From: Sambucus nigra
Lineage: Eukaryota; Streptophyta; Magnoliopsida; Dipsacales; Adoxaceae
Assembly: GCA_949130495.1 (NCBI GenBank)
Contig: OX422211.1
Span: forward strand, 441,696,219 to 441,760,218
Direction: 5' to 3'
Length of the DNA stretch: 64,000 nt
Shown here: positions 11,414 through 21,698 of the stretch, one piece after another
Position numbering within the stretch: position 1 is the stretch's first letter
How the letters are laid out: every line of letters starts with the position of its first letter
Translations under genes and position numbers: made by a program
Notes under the pieces: model-generated
The model's database searches: none
The model's input: the letters and a program-made list of their open reading frames with translations, nothing else
Told to the model about the DNA's origin: nothing

Positions 11414-11814
11414 TAGCGGTGTGAAAAAAAAATTGGCGATCTAAAGAACCGAACCAAACCGACCTTCATGGGTTTGGTTGGTTCATTTTTTTTCTCCATG
11501 GGTTGGTTCTGGTTCCAAAAAATGGAGAACCGAAGTGTTCGGTTTGGTTCTCCGTTTTATACCTGAACCAAACCGTATCAAACTGAGAATCGAACCCATG
11601 GACCCAAACCGAAGAACCGACCCTAAAAATCAATCCACAAACCGACCTGCAAATCTGAAAATTAACCATAAACATTAATCAGAATCATTAACAAACCTGA
11701 GAACAAACTCGCGAACAAGAATCATTAGCGAGAACTGCGAACCAGAACCATAAACAAGAATCATAAACCAGAACTATGAACTAGCACCATGAATCGACCT
11801 GAACCAAACTGAGA
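11414..11814. repeat. hAT-like element fragment (GGTTCGGTT family)
   Basis: The left end TAGCGGTGTGAAAAAA resembles the TAGGGGTGTGAAAAA terminus of plant hAT-like elements. It is followed by many GAACCGAACC / GGTTTGGTT words. It stops at 11814 where a long LTR begins, so its right end was lost to that insertion. The region at 54840-55060 is compositionally the same family. Confidence 0.5.
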
Positions 11815-13825
11815 TGTAACACCCCGCACATTCTGGAAAGCAAGGTGGCTAGCCGCCGTAGCCAAACTAAGCCGAGCGTCACTGAATAAGTTATCATTCT
11901 CAGCATATGACAGATATGTGAGACATTTAAAATTTTTTCCACAAGATAATAATCAAATTGATCCAATAAATATAAATATTGAAGAAATATTAAATCCATC
12001 ACCATGCTAATCTCCAAAATAATTCCAACTCCAAATAAATGTAAATCCCAATGAAATAATCCAACTGTGAATATCTGACAGAAATCGTAAACAACTGTGG
12101 AACCGAATGGCCCACCAAATTCATAAATAAAAGTTTCATAATAAAAACGATGAAATAGAAAGCAATCATAAACTACTAAAACATCTAAAATAAAACTCTA
12201 CCCACATCTCCAAAAATATCTCCAACCACTCCCATATAGCTAATCCAACGCTATACCTGAAATGTTAGTCAACGCAATGGGTCAGAGCCCACCGCATTAA
12301 TACTATTTACTCTTCCCAATTAGGGTCCGTAAACCTAGATAGTAGCATTATACATAATAAACATCAAAATATAATATTTTAATTAAACAAGATGTACTTA
12401 TATTAACGATGCGAGTAAAATAATTTACCACTAATTGCCCACATGAATTGGTCACCATTGTGTAAGTCCAATTATTATTTTCTGACAGCTCATTTATATT
12501 AAGCTAATAATTCCGTTTAATTCAATTAATCAAAGTATAATAATCGTGACACTGTTATAGCTAGCCGACTTTCCTATTAGTCCAACACTTATTCGAGTCG
12601 CCTTAAACTTTTCACCACACACACTTTCCCTCGCTATAGCCAGCCGTCCCAATTTCGTTAGACCTGCTCTTATTGACGAGGTCCCATGCACGACACGCCA
12701 TAATAGTCAGCCAACCCATATTCTGTCAGCTCTGCACTTATTGATGACGCCAACCAACCAACCCGTACTCTACCAGTCCTGCACTTATGGACGAAGCCTA
12801 CCCATTTTAATACCTGTTTATTATCTTAGGCATTAATTCTTAATTTCTTAATTTTTTATTTTGTATATTAGCCCCACCTTATTATGGAGCACAAATCCTT
12901 AAGCCTACCCTAGTCCCATACCTAGAGGTCTCCAAAACACAAGTGCGTCCTACCCTATCATATAGAATAAATTATCTACCATTAATTTCCTCCTAGTCTC
13001 ACTCCTAGACTATCGAATCAATGAAACGACACAAAAATCGGCCCCATCCCAGAATATCTCATTCGTAGAAATCTACACTAGCTAGTCCCATACCTAGAAA
13101 TTGTTAACCACTACCAAGACATACTTACTAGTCCCATACCTATCAAACTCTCCTAAAATTAAGATGAGAGCATAACTATCCAAAAATCCCGTCATTCCTG
13201 CAGTGTCAAATACAATTAAATCAATAAGTCGCATAAGACATTATATCAACAATTCTACCAATTTTGCATAAGATCACAAATTAAATCTAATTTCATTCGT
13301 TCAATCAATTTTCGTAATTAAGCAACCTATTTTATGCAATTAATATAATTTCATCATCATGCAAGTTTATGGTGCACACAACAATAATTTTTCCTTTATC
13401 ACACCTACATAATTTTATATGATTTCACAAGTCACTTTCAATTAATAAGTCTACTATGATTTTCTACATGAAAATCTACTTCCATATGAAGAAAACCCAA
13501 CCTCTACTCTAAGCACACAAGGGTTATAAGTCTTAATTCTTATTAAGATTTTTCATAAAAATAGTCCCAACATAGATATAACTTTCCCTAATTAATGTTT
13601 CTAGTTTATTTTAAGAAAACCATGAAAATTAATGTTTAGGACATATTTAAAACGCATAATAATAAAGAGAAAGAATAAAATCTTAGAAAAAATGGTTGAA
13701 AATTCTGATTGGATGGTTGCGTTCCTCCTGAAAAATCAATAAAGACCCGTTCTTGAACGATCTTGAGAAAACACGATTTGAGCCTTCAAAAGTTGGGTTG
13801 AATCTTCATTTAAGTGGGGATAGGG

Positions 13826-14956
13826 TGTAAATGCAGTGGTATGAACTTGGCTTAAAAAGCTTTGATACTAATTTGACAGTGTAGTGCAACGAAATATTTC
13901 AAAGTGTTCTCAAATTAATTGAATGACAATCCAACTAGTTTCAATTAATCCCAAATTTTAGTTAAACCCTAAAACATGCATCTAAGTGATTTGAAAGCAT
14001 TAAATCAAAAAGCATGCAAAGGAAACCAATTTTCAGAAAAAAAATCCCCTAAGGGCAAAAACCTTTTATTTCACTAATAATTTACAAATAAAAACTTATA
14101 AGATTAGAATCGAAGTCTGCAATAACATTCGCATATACCCACAAGGTCGCAACCTAAACCAATAATGGACTCTTGTAGCAAATCAATCCACAAGAACATA
14201 TTGTTCCATCTTCAGCAAGGAACATCCGCAAGCATTCCCAATGACCTTAGTCGTAGTCAGCCAACACCTCCCTCAAGTGATACCAAGTCAGCCGTAGATT
14301 TACCCGCTCTACTAGAGAAACTTTAACAAGATTGTATCTTGGGTTCTAAAATAATTCACTAAACTATTGGGATTTTTGTGAATTGAAAAACAAAGGTTTG
14401 AACCCTAAAGAAGAAGACAAAAGTATTCTGCAGATTGTAGTTTTCATGTATTGGAAAACGTCAGGTCTTCTTAAGATAACATGACTCATTTAACACGCTA
14501 TTTATAAAAAAATTGAGTTGGCAGATCGCTCGAACGAAGTTGCAATGTCGCTTGAACGAGGATAGATATCTCTCAAACGAGCTCCGCGTGAGATGGTAAT
14601 GTCATTTGAATGATATACACAAGTCGCTCCTACGACCTTACAAAAAAATAATTTTTTATTAAAACTCCGCCTCAACACTTAGAAATATATTTTAACGAAA
14701 ACAATGCCTCAAGTGTTTAAAAACATTTTAGAAAAATTTTCCAACACTTAGAAAAAATATCCCAACATTTTAAGTGAACCGTAAAGGGACTAAAATACAA
14801 CCTTTCCAAAATTCATCTTCCAGAGGCTTTTCTGTTGAAGAACATTGATATTCGGATCCGTCTTGATGCGTGATCTAACTTGAATAATTCTTCGACGGTT
14901 GTAGCGGTATACGACATACAGTAATGTAAGCCAGGACTTATAAATATGTCCTTACA
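13826..14956 (-). mobile_element. Copia-like solo LTR nested in the gypsy LTR
   Basis: On the plus strand it starts TGTAAATGCAG and ends GTCCTTACA. Flanks are taggg (13821-13825) and caggg (14957-14961), a 5-bp TSD with one change. The sister LTR at 18.9 kb has an uninterrupted tagggttttt at this site, which proves the insertion. It is 1131 bp, close to the net length of the LTR at 23607-27708. On the minus strand there is TATAAATA (plus 14499-14506) with TCGCTCGAACGA-type palindromes upstream at 14526-14636. Confidence 0.75.
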
Positions 14957-15050
14957 CAGGGTTTTTTAGATGAGAGGAGGTAAAGATATGGGAGACTTCT
15001 TATTTAAGAGTTAACAAAAAACTGTTTAGAAAAGCCTAACCTCGAGTTAC

Positions 15051-15057
15051 TTTTATA
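15051..15057 (-). promoter_or_regulatory. LTR TATA box (minus strand)
   Basis: Minus-strand TATAAAA, preceded 73 bp upstream by the palindrome pair at 15130-15165. The sister LTR keeps both at about 19007 and 19072-19108. Confidence 0.45.
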
Positions 15058-15129
15058 TCGAAAACTTTAAGAGTTTTAATGTAACTCAAACTCTAGAAAA
15101 AACTAAGAAAATCCATCGGCATTGTCTGA

Positions 15130-15165
15130 GGCGAATCGATTCGCCCCTAAGGCCGAATCGATTCG
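15130..15165. promoter_or_regulatory. Palindrome pair in gypsy LTR (GGCGAATCGATTCGCC)
   Basis: A 16-bp perfect palindrome at 15130-15145 is followed after eight bases by a second 12-bp one, CGAATCGATTCG, at 15154-15165. The same pair, with decay, is at 19072-19108 in the other LTR, and a single copy lies at about 49770 in another long LTR. Confidence 0.6.
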
Positions 15166-15589
15166 AACTCGGACAGATGCTAGGTCGCCCCGAAAATATA
15201 TATATACAATTAAAAACTCTATTTTCTCCCCGATTTCAATTATGATAAACCTCCATTTTTTTCAATAATAAAACCAACATTTTAAATCTGAAAAATAATT
15301 AATTTGAGTAAAAAAATATTTTTTCCAACTTTTTATCTACGAAGATTTAAATTAAATGGCCCAATTCTACGGGGTGTTACATACTTCCCCACTAACATGG
15401 AAATTTTGTCCTCGAAATTTGATGAAGTGTTAGCGCTCAAAAATAAAATAAGGCTCACATATGCTTAGCCGTAAAATGCTACAATTGGCCGCCCATACAC
15501 CCAATCCTTCACTAACCTACCTCGTGAGAAAATGCAATATGTATCTACTATATATATAAACATATCTATGAAAATAGTATGTACCGTGC

Positions 15590-16733
15590 TACCCCACTAT
15601 CCACGTCTTGGCTCCGGTTGCGCCTGCCCTGCTTGAGGCTCTCGAGTCAGAAGCAAATAACACCTAGCCACTACGGGTGCTACTGGCGATCCATGTGTAC
15701 CTAGTGTTGCAGGTGTTGGAGGCCCTTGGGCCTGTGCTCCCTGGACCTGCTGTCCCTCCCTCTTGGGACACCTAGAAGTTCGGTGCGCCATTTCTCCACA
15801 AACAAAACACGCACCCCTAAAAGGTCCAAGATGCTTACCTAGAGTTTGCTCACCATGTTGTCCTTATCCCTACCCCTGAGGTCCCTGTTAGACACTATTG
15901 CCCTACTGCTCATGACTTTCTCGCTGTCTCTTCCACGACTGGTCATTTCAACCCTTGTCCTCCATTCCTTGACCATTCGGCTCTTGTCTCTTTTCCAACT
16001 TCTTTTGGTTGTTCACTTTCTCTAGTCACAATAACAATGCGACATCCACCACCTGGGTGTAAGTAGTGTACGCCAGATTCCCCAACACTATCTTCTTAAT
16101 AGACAAAGACAAGCCCTTAATGAATCACTCCATCTTCTTCGCTTCGATATTCACCTCCTCCAGTACAAACATCGACATATTTGTGAACTCCTGCTCATAC
16201 TCAGTAACTGATTTCGACCATTGGTCTAAATACAGAAACTCCCTCTTCTTCGCGCTCCTAATCAAATACGAAAAATATTTATCATTGAATTTCACCAAAA
16301 AGTCTATGTAGTTCAGGTGATCCCTGTCCTCAGATGTGGTGACACGCACCCACCACTGCAATCATCTCCCGTCAGCTTAAATGTAGCTAGCATCTGTTTC
16401 TATACATCTGTGCTGTCCACCATCCTTAAGTGCCTTTCCTTGTCTATTCTCCATTGGTGAGCCACCGTTGGGTCAGATCCTCCTGCGAAGATGGGAGGAT
16501 TGCCCTTATGGAAACTGACCCTCACCCTGTCCCAAGTCGAAGCGGGTGTACCCTATTGCTGTGCCTCTAAAGTCACTTACCACTGTCTCCCTATTTCAAT
16601 ACTGACTGTCGTGGCCTCACGTACGATAGCCATTAACTCTCGGCCCCTAAAACAAACTGACCCTATCTCTCCTGAACTGCGGGACAAGAAACCGAGCTCT
16701 CTCTCCTATCTCCAGATCCCCTAGTGTTTGTCA
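15590..16733 (-). pseudogene. Gag of the pol-less gypsy element
   Basis: Minus-strand reading starts with an ATG near 16733 (MTNTRGSG). It passes through a PTVAHQW segment near 16465 and the retrotransposon-gag domain at 16361-16125, whose words DYIDFLVKF-like, KKREFLYLDQW and SVTEYEQEF match the family pattern. It ends with a zinc knuckle CFVCGEMAHRTSRC (CX2CX4HX4C) at about 15815-15770. Gag coats the genomic RNA and forms virus-like particles. Several stops and frameshifts interrupt it (for example near 16685 and 16315). After the knuckle the frame runs to a stop at 15597 with no protease. Confidence 0.7.
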
Positions 16734-16855
16734 TCTTAAAAGACAGGAATAAAATAACATCAAATTTGAAATAACTAAAAGTAAAAATCATCAAAAGGAA
16801 TCAAAGATAGGCAATGCGGAAGCTAAAACGGACTCACAACCTATGAAACCTAAGA

Positions 16856-16871
16856 CCATGATCTGATACCA
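16856..16871 (-). other. Primer binding site (initiator Met tRNA type)
   Basis: Minus-strand TGGTATCAGATCATGG begins two bases after the 5' LTR end (16874). TGGTATCAGA is complementary to the 3' end of plant initiator tRNA-Met; later bases have drifted. It sets the element's orientation. Confidence 0.75.
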
Positions 16872-16873
16872 TC

Positions 16874-19112
16874 TATAACACCCCTCGTATTCTCGAAAGC
16901 GAGGTGGCCAGCCTCTACCGCAAACTGCCCCAGGAGTCACTAAATAAGTTATCATTCTCAGCATGTGACAGATATATGAGACATTTAAATTTTTTTCCAG
17001 AAGATAATAATCAAATTGATCTAATAAATATAAACATTCAAGCAATATTAAATCCATCACCATGATAATCTACAAAATAATTCCAACTCCAAATAAATAT
17101 AAATCCCAATGAAATAATCCAACTGTGAATATCTGACATAAAGGATAAACAACTGTGGAACCGATTGACCCACAAACTCCATAAATAAAAGTATCATAAT
17201 AAAAGCGACGGAATAGAAAGCAATCCTAAACTACTAAAGCATCTAAAATAAAACTCTAGCGGCATCTCCAAAAATATCTCCAATCACTCCCATACAGCTA
17301 CTCCAACGCTATACCTTAAATGTTAGTCAACGCAATGGGTCAGAGCCCACCGCATGAATACTAGCTACTCTTACCAATTAGGATCCGTAAATCCAGACAA
17401 TAGCATTATACATGATAAACATCACAATAGCGTATTTTAATTAAACAAGCTATACTCATATCAAAGATGCGAGTAAAATAATTTACCACTAATTGCCAAT
17501 ATGAACCGATCACCATTGTATAAGTCCAATTATTATTTTTCTGACGTTTAATATATATTAAGCGAATAATACCATTTAGTTAAATTAATAAAATTAAGAT
17601 AATCGCGACACCATCATAGCCAGCCGACCTTCATATTGTCCTACACTTATTCGGGCCTCCTTAAACTTTTCACCACATACAATTTCCATCGCTATAGCCA
17701 GCGGGCCCAATTTCATTAGCCCTGCAGTTATTGATGAGGTCCCACGCACGACATGTCATAATAGCCAGTGAGTTTGTATTCAGTCAACTCTTCACTTATT
17801 GATGATGCCGACACACACTCATGTCGCAATAGCCAGCCAATCCATACTCTGTCAATCCTGCACTTTTTGACGATAACTACCCATTTTAATATCAGTTTAT
17901 TATTTTAGGCATTAATTCTCAATTTTTTTTTATATTAGCCCCACCCTATTATAGAGAACAAATCCTCAAGACTACCCCTAGTCCCATACCTAGAGGTTTC
18001 CAAAACACAAGTGCATCCTACCCTATCATATGAAATGAATTCAATACCATTAATTTCCTCCTAGTCTCACGCCTAGACTATCGAATCAACGGAACGACCC
18101 AAAAATCAGCCCCATCCCAGAATATCTCATTAGTAGAAATCTATATTAGCTAGTCCCATATCTAGAAAGTGTTAACCACTACCAAGGCATATTTGTTAGT
18201 CACATACCTAACAAGCACTCCTAAAATTAAGGTGAGAGCCTAACTACCCAAAAATCCCGTCGTTCCTGCGGTCTCAAATACAATTAAATCAATAAGTCGC
18301 ATAAGACATTATATCAACAATTCTACCAATTTATCATAAGATCAAAAAATAAATATAATTTCATTCATTCAATCAATTTTCGTAATTAAATAACTCATTT
18401 TATGCAATTAATATAATTTCATCTTCATGCAAGTTTATGATGCACACAACAATAATTTCTCTTCTATCAAACCTACATAATTTTATATGATTTCACAAGT
18501 CACTTTCAATTAATAAGTCAACTATGACTTCCTACATGCAAATCTACGTCCATATTACGAAAACCCAACCTATATTCTAAACACACAAGGGTTATAAGTC
18601 TTAATTCTTATTAAGATTTTTCATAAAAACAGGCCCAACATAGATTTCACTTTCCTTAATTAATGTTTCTAGTTTATTTAAAGAAAGCCATGGAAATTAA
18701 TGTTTCGGCGATATTTAAAACCCATAATACTAAAGAGAGAGAATTAAAGTATCCATACCTTAGAAAAATCGATCGAAAATTCTGATTGAATAGCGGCGTT
18801 CCTCCCGAGAAATTAATAAAGACTTGTTCTCGAACAATCTTGGGAAAACATGATTTGAGCCTTCAAAACTTGGGTTGAATCTTGATTTAAGTGGAGCTAG
18901 GGTTTTTTTAGATGAGAGGAGGTAAAGATATGGGAGACTTTTCGTTTAAGTGTCGATGAAAAAGTGTTTAGAAATTCCTAACCCCGAATTACTTTTATAT
19001 GGAAAAGTTTAAGAGCTTTAATGTGACTCAAACTCTAGAAAAACTAAGCAAATTCGCTGGCACTGTCTGAGGTTAATCGATTCGCCCCTAAGGCCGAATC
19101 GATTTGGACACT
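16874..19112 (-). mobile_element. 5' LTR of the pol-less gypsy element, truncated
   Basis: It starts on the plus strand as TATAACACCCCTCG and matches 11815-13825 and 14962-15170 almost continuously, lacking the nested solo LTR. The last shared word is ccgaatcgatt near 19108; about 210 bp of the outer LTR end are missing. The two LTRs differ at many positions, including C/T changes and small indels, so the insertion is old. Confidence 0.75.
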
Positions 19113-20036
19113 AAGCAAATCCATGTGATAGGCAAACGAGTGAAATTAACGAGTTTGCAACATCAACAAGTAGCTCATTATATTCTTGGCACACATGAAG
19201 ATGTCGAAGAATGGAAAAAGTAAGTTTAAATTATTTTAATTTTTACATGATTAATTTTGTAATACTTTCGTCGCGATTTATGGAGAAAATATGAAGCTTG
19301 TGAGAACAATAAAAGACAAAAAATAATGGCATAATCAAACAACGACTTTAGGCTGTGGTTGTCACACGAGATAATTATAATTAATATAGAATGTTATCAA
19401 ATGTCACATTACAAGAGACAACTAACCTAATTAATTTATCTATATTCTAAGCTCTTAAAAATGAGTGATGCGACATCAAGGCTTTCTCGTCTAGCCACTG
19501 GACCCTTGTTCATGGCACAAGAGTACAAAAAGTATCAATTGAACGATTACGTATTTGGTGTAAGGGTGTACAAGAAAAATACCAATGTACAGAACTCGGG
19601 CATTTCATACAAGGCTCTTACTTGTTTTTGAGCGAGCGCGAAAGATAAAAACTTCATTGAAGCTGAAATGACTTAGTATGGTGTAATTCGAAATATATTT
19701 GAATTGGACTATGTAAACTTCAAAGAGGTTATATTTTACTGTGATTGGGTAAGATTTGAGGATAAAAATACTTGTAAAGTTGATTCTGGCACTAATTTGA
19801 TCATGGTTGACTTTTCCAAGTTGAAGAATAGCGAACACGTGAGCGATGCGCCATTTGTTTATTCTTTTCAAAAGGTTAAGCAAGTGTTTTACTCGGAGTA
19901 TATCAAGGAGCCGTGGTCAATCGTCCTACATGCACCAAAGTGTCTAAACAGTAGTGTGGATGACTTGGCAGCACCTACTGAATATCAATACATTTTTTAT
20001 GATAACTCGAATTTAAAGAAATTTTTTGATTTGTAA
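19113..20036 (+). pseudogene. CACTA transposase remnant (TNP2-like, DUF4216 part)
   Basis: Plus-strand reading gives GPLFMAQEYKKYQLNDYVFG and NVQNSGISYKA at about 19500-19615, the segment upstream of the C-terminal domain in plant En/Spm TNP2 proteins. Next come YGVIRNIFELDY, VIFYCDWVRFED, KVDSGTNLIMVDFSKL and FVYSFQKVKQVFYSEY (19680-19900), the DUF4216 pattern, with a stop at 20036. Two in-frame stops (about 19631 and 19675) and a missing N-terminal catalytic part make it non-functional. An earlier exon piece, EEWKK at about 19208-19220, is followed by a GTAAGT splice-donor-like site. Confidence 0.7.
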
Positions 20037-20646
20037 TAAGTATTCAAATTATTTGTAATGACCAGTGGCTGTATTATTATTGGATGACAATTTAATATTT
20101 TTTATTAATTTGTACTTAATCATTTTAATGCTTGTAATAACCAAGTGAACATGTTAATTGGAATTTTCATCAATTTAAGCATTGGCTAATGTAGTTGAGC
20201 TTGATATGAACATTCAAAAGAAAAGAAAATAATTAATATTATCAAGGAAGTTTGGATGGATATATCAACGGGTTTGCACAATGACAATGTATCCTAGTTA
20301 TGCTTATTTTGTCATGACTCCATTAGTTTGTAGAATCATCAATAGTTTAGGTTTGTGTGCATTGTGCTTGTTTGTTCATTGAGTTGACTTTATCTTGTCA
20401 CATGAGGCTATATTTAAGTTTGATAAAGTTTTGCAATCAAATAAGAACTTCGTAAACATGTTTAAGTGATTGGGTCATAATTATTTAGTATCTAGTTCAC
20501 ACCCCTTCACTTCTGTTTACCACATGTTATTTAGAAACATTTTTCCATATGAGTGTGGAACGCTTAATGTATTTTCTGTCGTGTATAGTGTTTATAGCTA
20601 TGTAGATGTGCGTGTGCTTTATTGGTATCTTTTGTGTATATATATA
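20037..20646. other. Unassigned AT-rich sequence
   Basis: No domain recognised. It may be the decayed 3' internal part of the copia element that follows, or the tail of the CACTA remnant. Confidence 0.35.
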
Positions 20647-21698
20647 TGGTATTTCTTTTATTTTTGAGTGTTTGCCTTGCTATCTAGTCCACGTATAATT
20701 TATGTTGAAATAGATGCTCATCTTATTGCTATTGATATCTCATGCTTATATTAGTTTATTCTATTTGATATCGTTGTTCTATCGCATCATAGTTGATATT
20801 TATTAATCTTTGTGTTGGAATAGTTGCTTCTCATGCCATGTGCTTTATTATTCTTGTCACTTTATTAATCATTGCATGATATACTTGTTTTTACATTATT
20901 CATATCCCTTGTTTCATTTAGGGGGGGGTATTTGAGTTTATATTGGAGAGAAATGAGTTAATATATGCATTTTAATCTTTGTCTATCCCTGAACAAAAAG
21001 GGGGAGAAATGATATCTAAACCTTTTAATTTGGGGAGATCTAACTTAGGGGGAGACGTCTTTCTTAGGTAGATCATGTTAGACAAAGGGGGAGAATTTAT
21101 TTATGCACTTTATATTCTCATATTTTATTCACTTTATATTGTCATATTCCCTATGCGTTTGATGGTGTGTTTGGTATTTCTTTTATTTTTGAGTGTTTGC
21201 CTTGCTATCTAGTCCACGTATGATTTATGTTGAAATAGATGCTCATCTTGTTGCTATTGATATCTCATGCTTATATTAATTTATTCTATTTGATATCGTT
21301 TTTCTATCGCATCATAGTTGATATTTATTAATCTTTGTGTTGGAATAGTTGCTTCTCATGCCATGTGCTTTATTATTCTTGTCACTTTATTAATCATTGC
21401 ATGATATACTTGTTTTTCCATTATTCATATCCCTTGTTTCATTTAGGGGAAGTATTTGAGTTTATATTGGAGAGAAATGAGTTAATATATGCATTTTAAT
21501 CTTTGTCTATCCCTGAACAAAAAAGGGGGGAAATGGTATCTAAACCTTTTAATTTGGGGCGATCTAACTTAGGGGGAGACGTCTTTCTTAGGTAGATCAT
21601 GTTAGATAAGGGGGGAGAATTGATTTATGCACTTTATATTCTCATATTTTATTCACTTTATATTTTCATATTCCCTATACGTTTGATGGTGTGTTTAT
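20647..21698. repeat. Direct tandem duplication, 525-bp unit
   Basis: The unit starting tggtatttcttttatttttg at 20647 is repeated at 21172, and both copies end with tgatggtgtgttt. Differences are few (for example the g-run at about 20930 and single substitutions), so the duplication is fairly young. Each copy carries three or four aaagggggaga-type polypurine tracts. Confidence 0.85.

Larger units (their letters stand above)
11815..15380 (-). mobile_element. 3' LTR of the pol-less gypsy element
   Basis: The LTR begins (minus) TGTAACACCCCGTAGAATT at 15380 and ends GTGCGGGGTGTTACA at 11815, giving 11-bp perfect inverted termini. It is 3566 bp long, 1131 bp of which is a nested solo LTR (13826-14956). 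The minus sequence just before it contains GTGGGGAAGTA, a polypurine-like tract. Internal words such as tagtcccatacctag and the block gccagccg...gcacttattgacga (12560-12800) recur two or three times. TATA box candidate: plus 15051-15057. Confidence 0.8.
11815..19112 (-). mobile_element. Pol-less long-LTR Ty3/gypsy element (chromovirus-like)
   Basis: Two long, clearly homologous LTRs (11815-15380 and 16874-19112) flank a 1.5-kb internal region holding only a PBS, a gag gene and a 3' tail. The LTRs and PBS orientation show it reads on the minus strand. Protease, RT, RNase H and integrase are deleted. The 5' LTR is cut at its outer end at about 19112 inside a palindrome word, so its TSD cannot be tested. 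Gag style and TGTAACACCCC termini suggest the Tekay/Del type, which is an inference without pol. Confidence 0.75.

Noticed and set aside
11815..15380. Reading the 3.6-kb segment as a DNA transposon because of its 11-bp inverted ends
   Set aside because: A second copy at 16874 with a PBS beside it and gag between shows these are LTRs.
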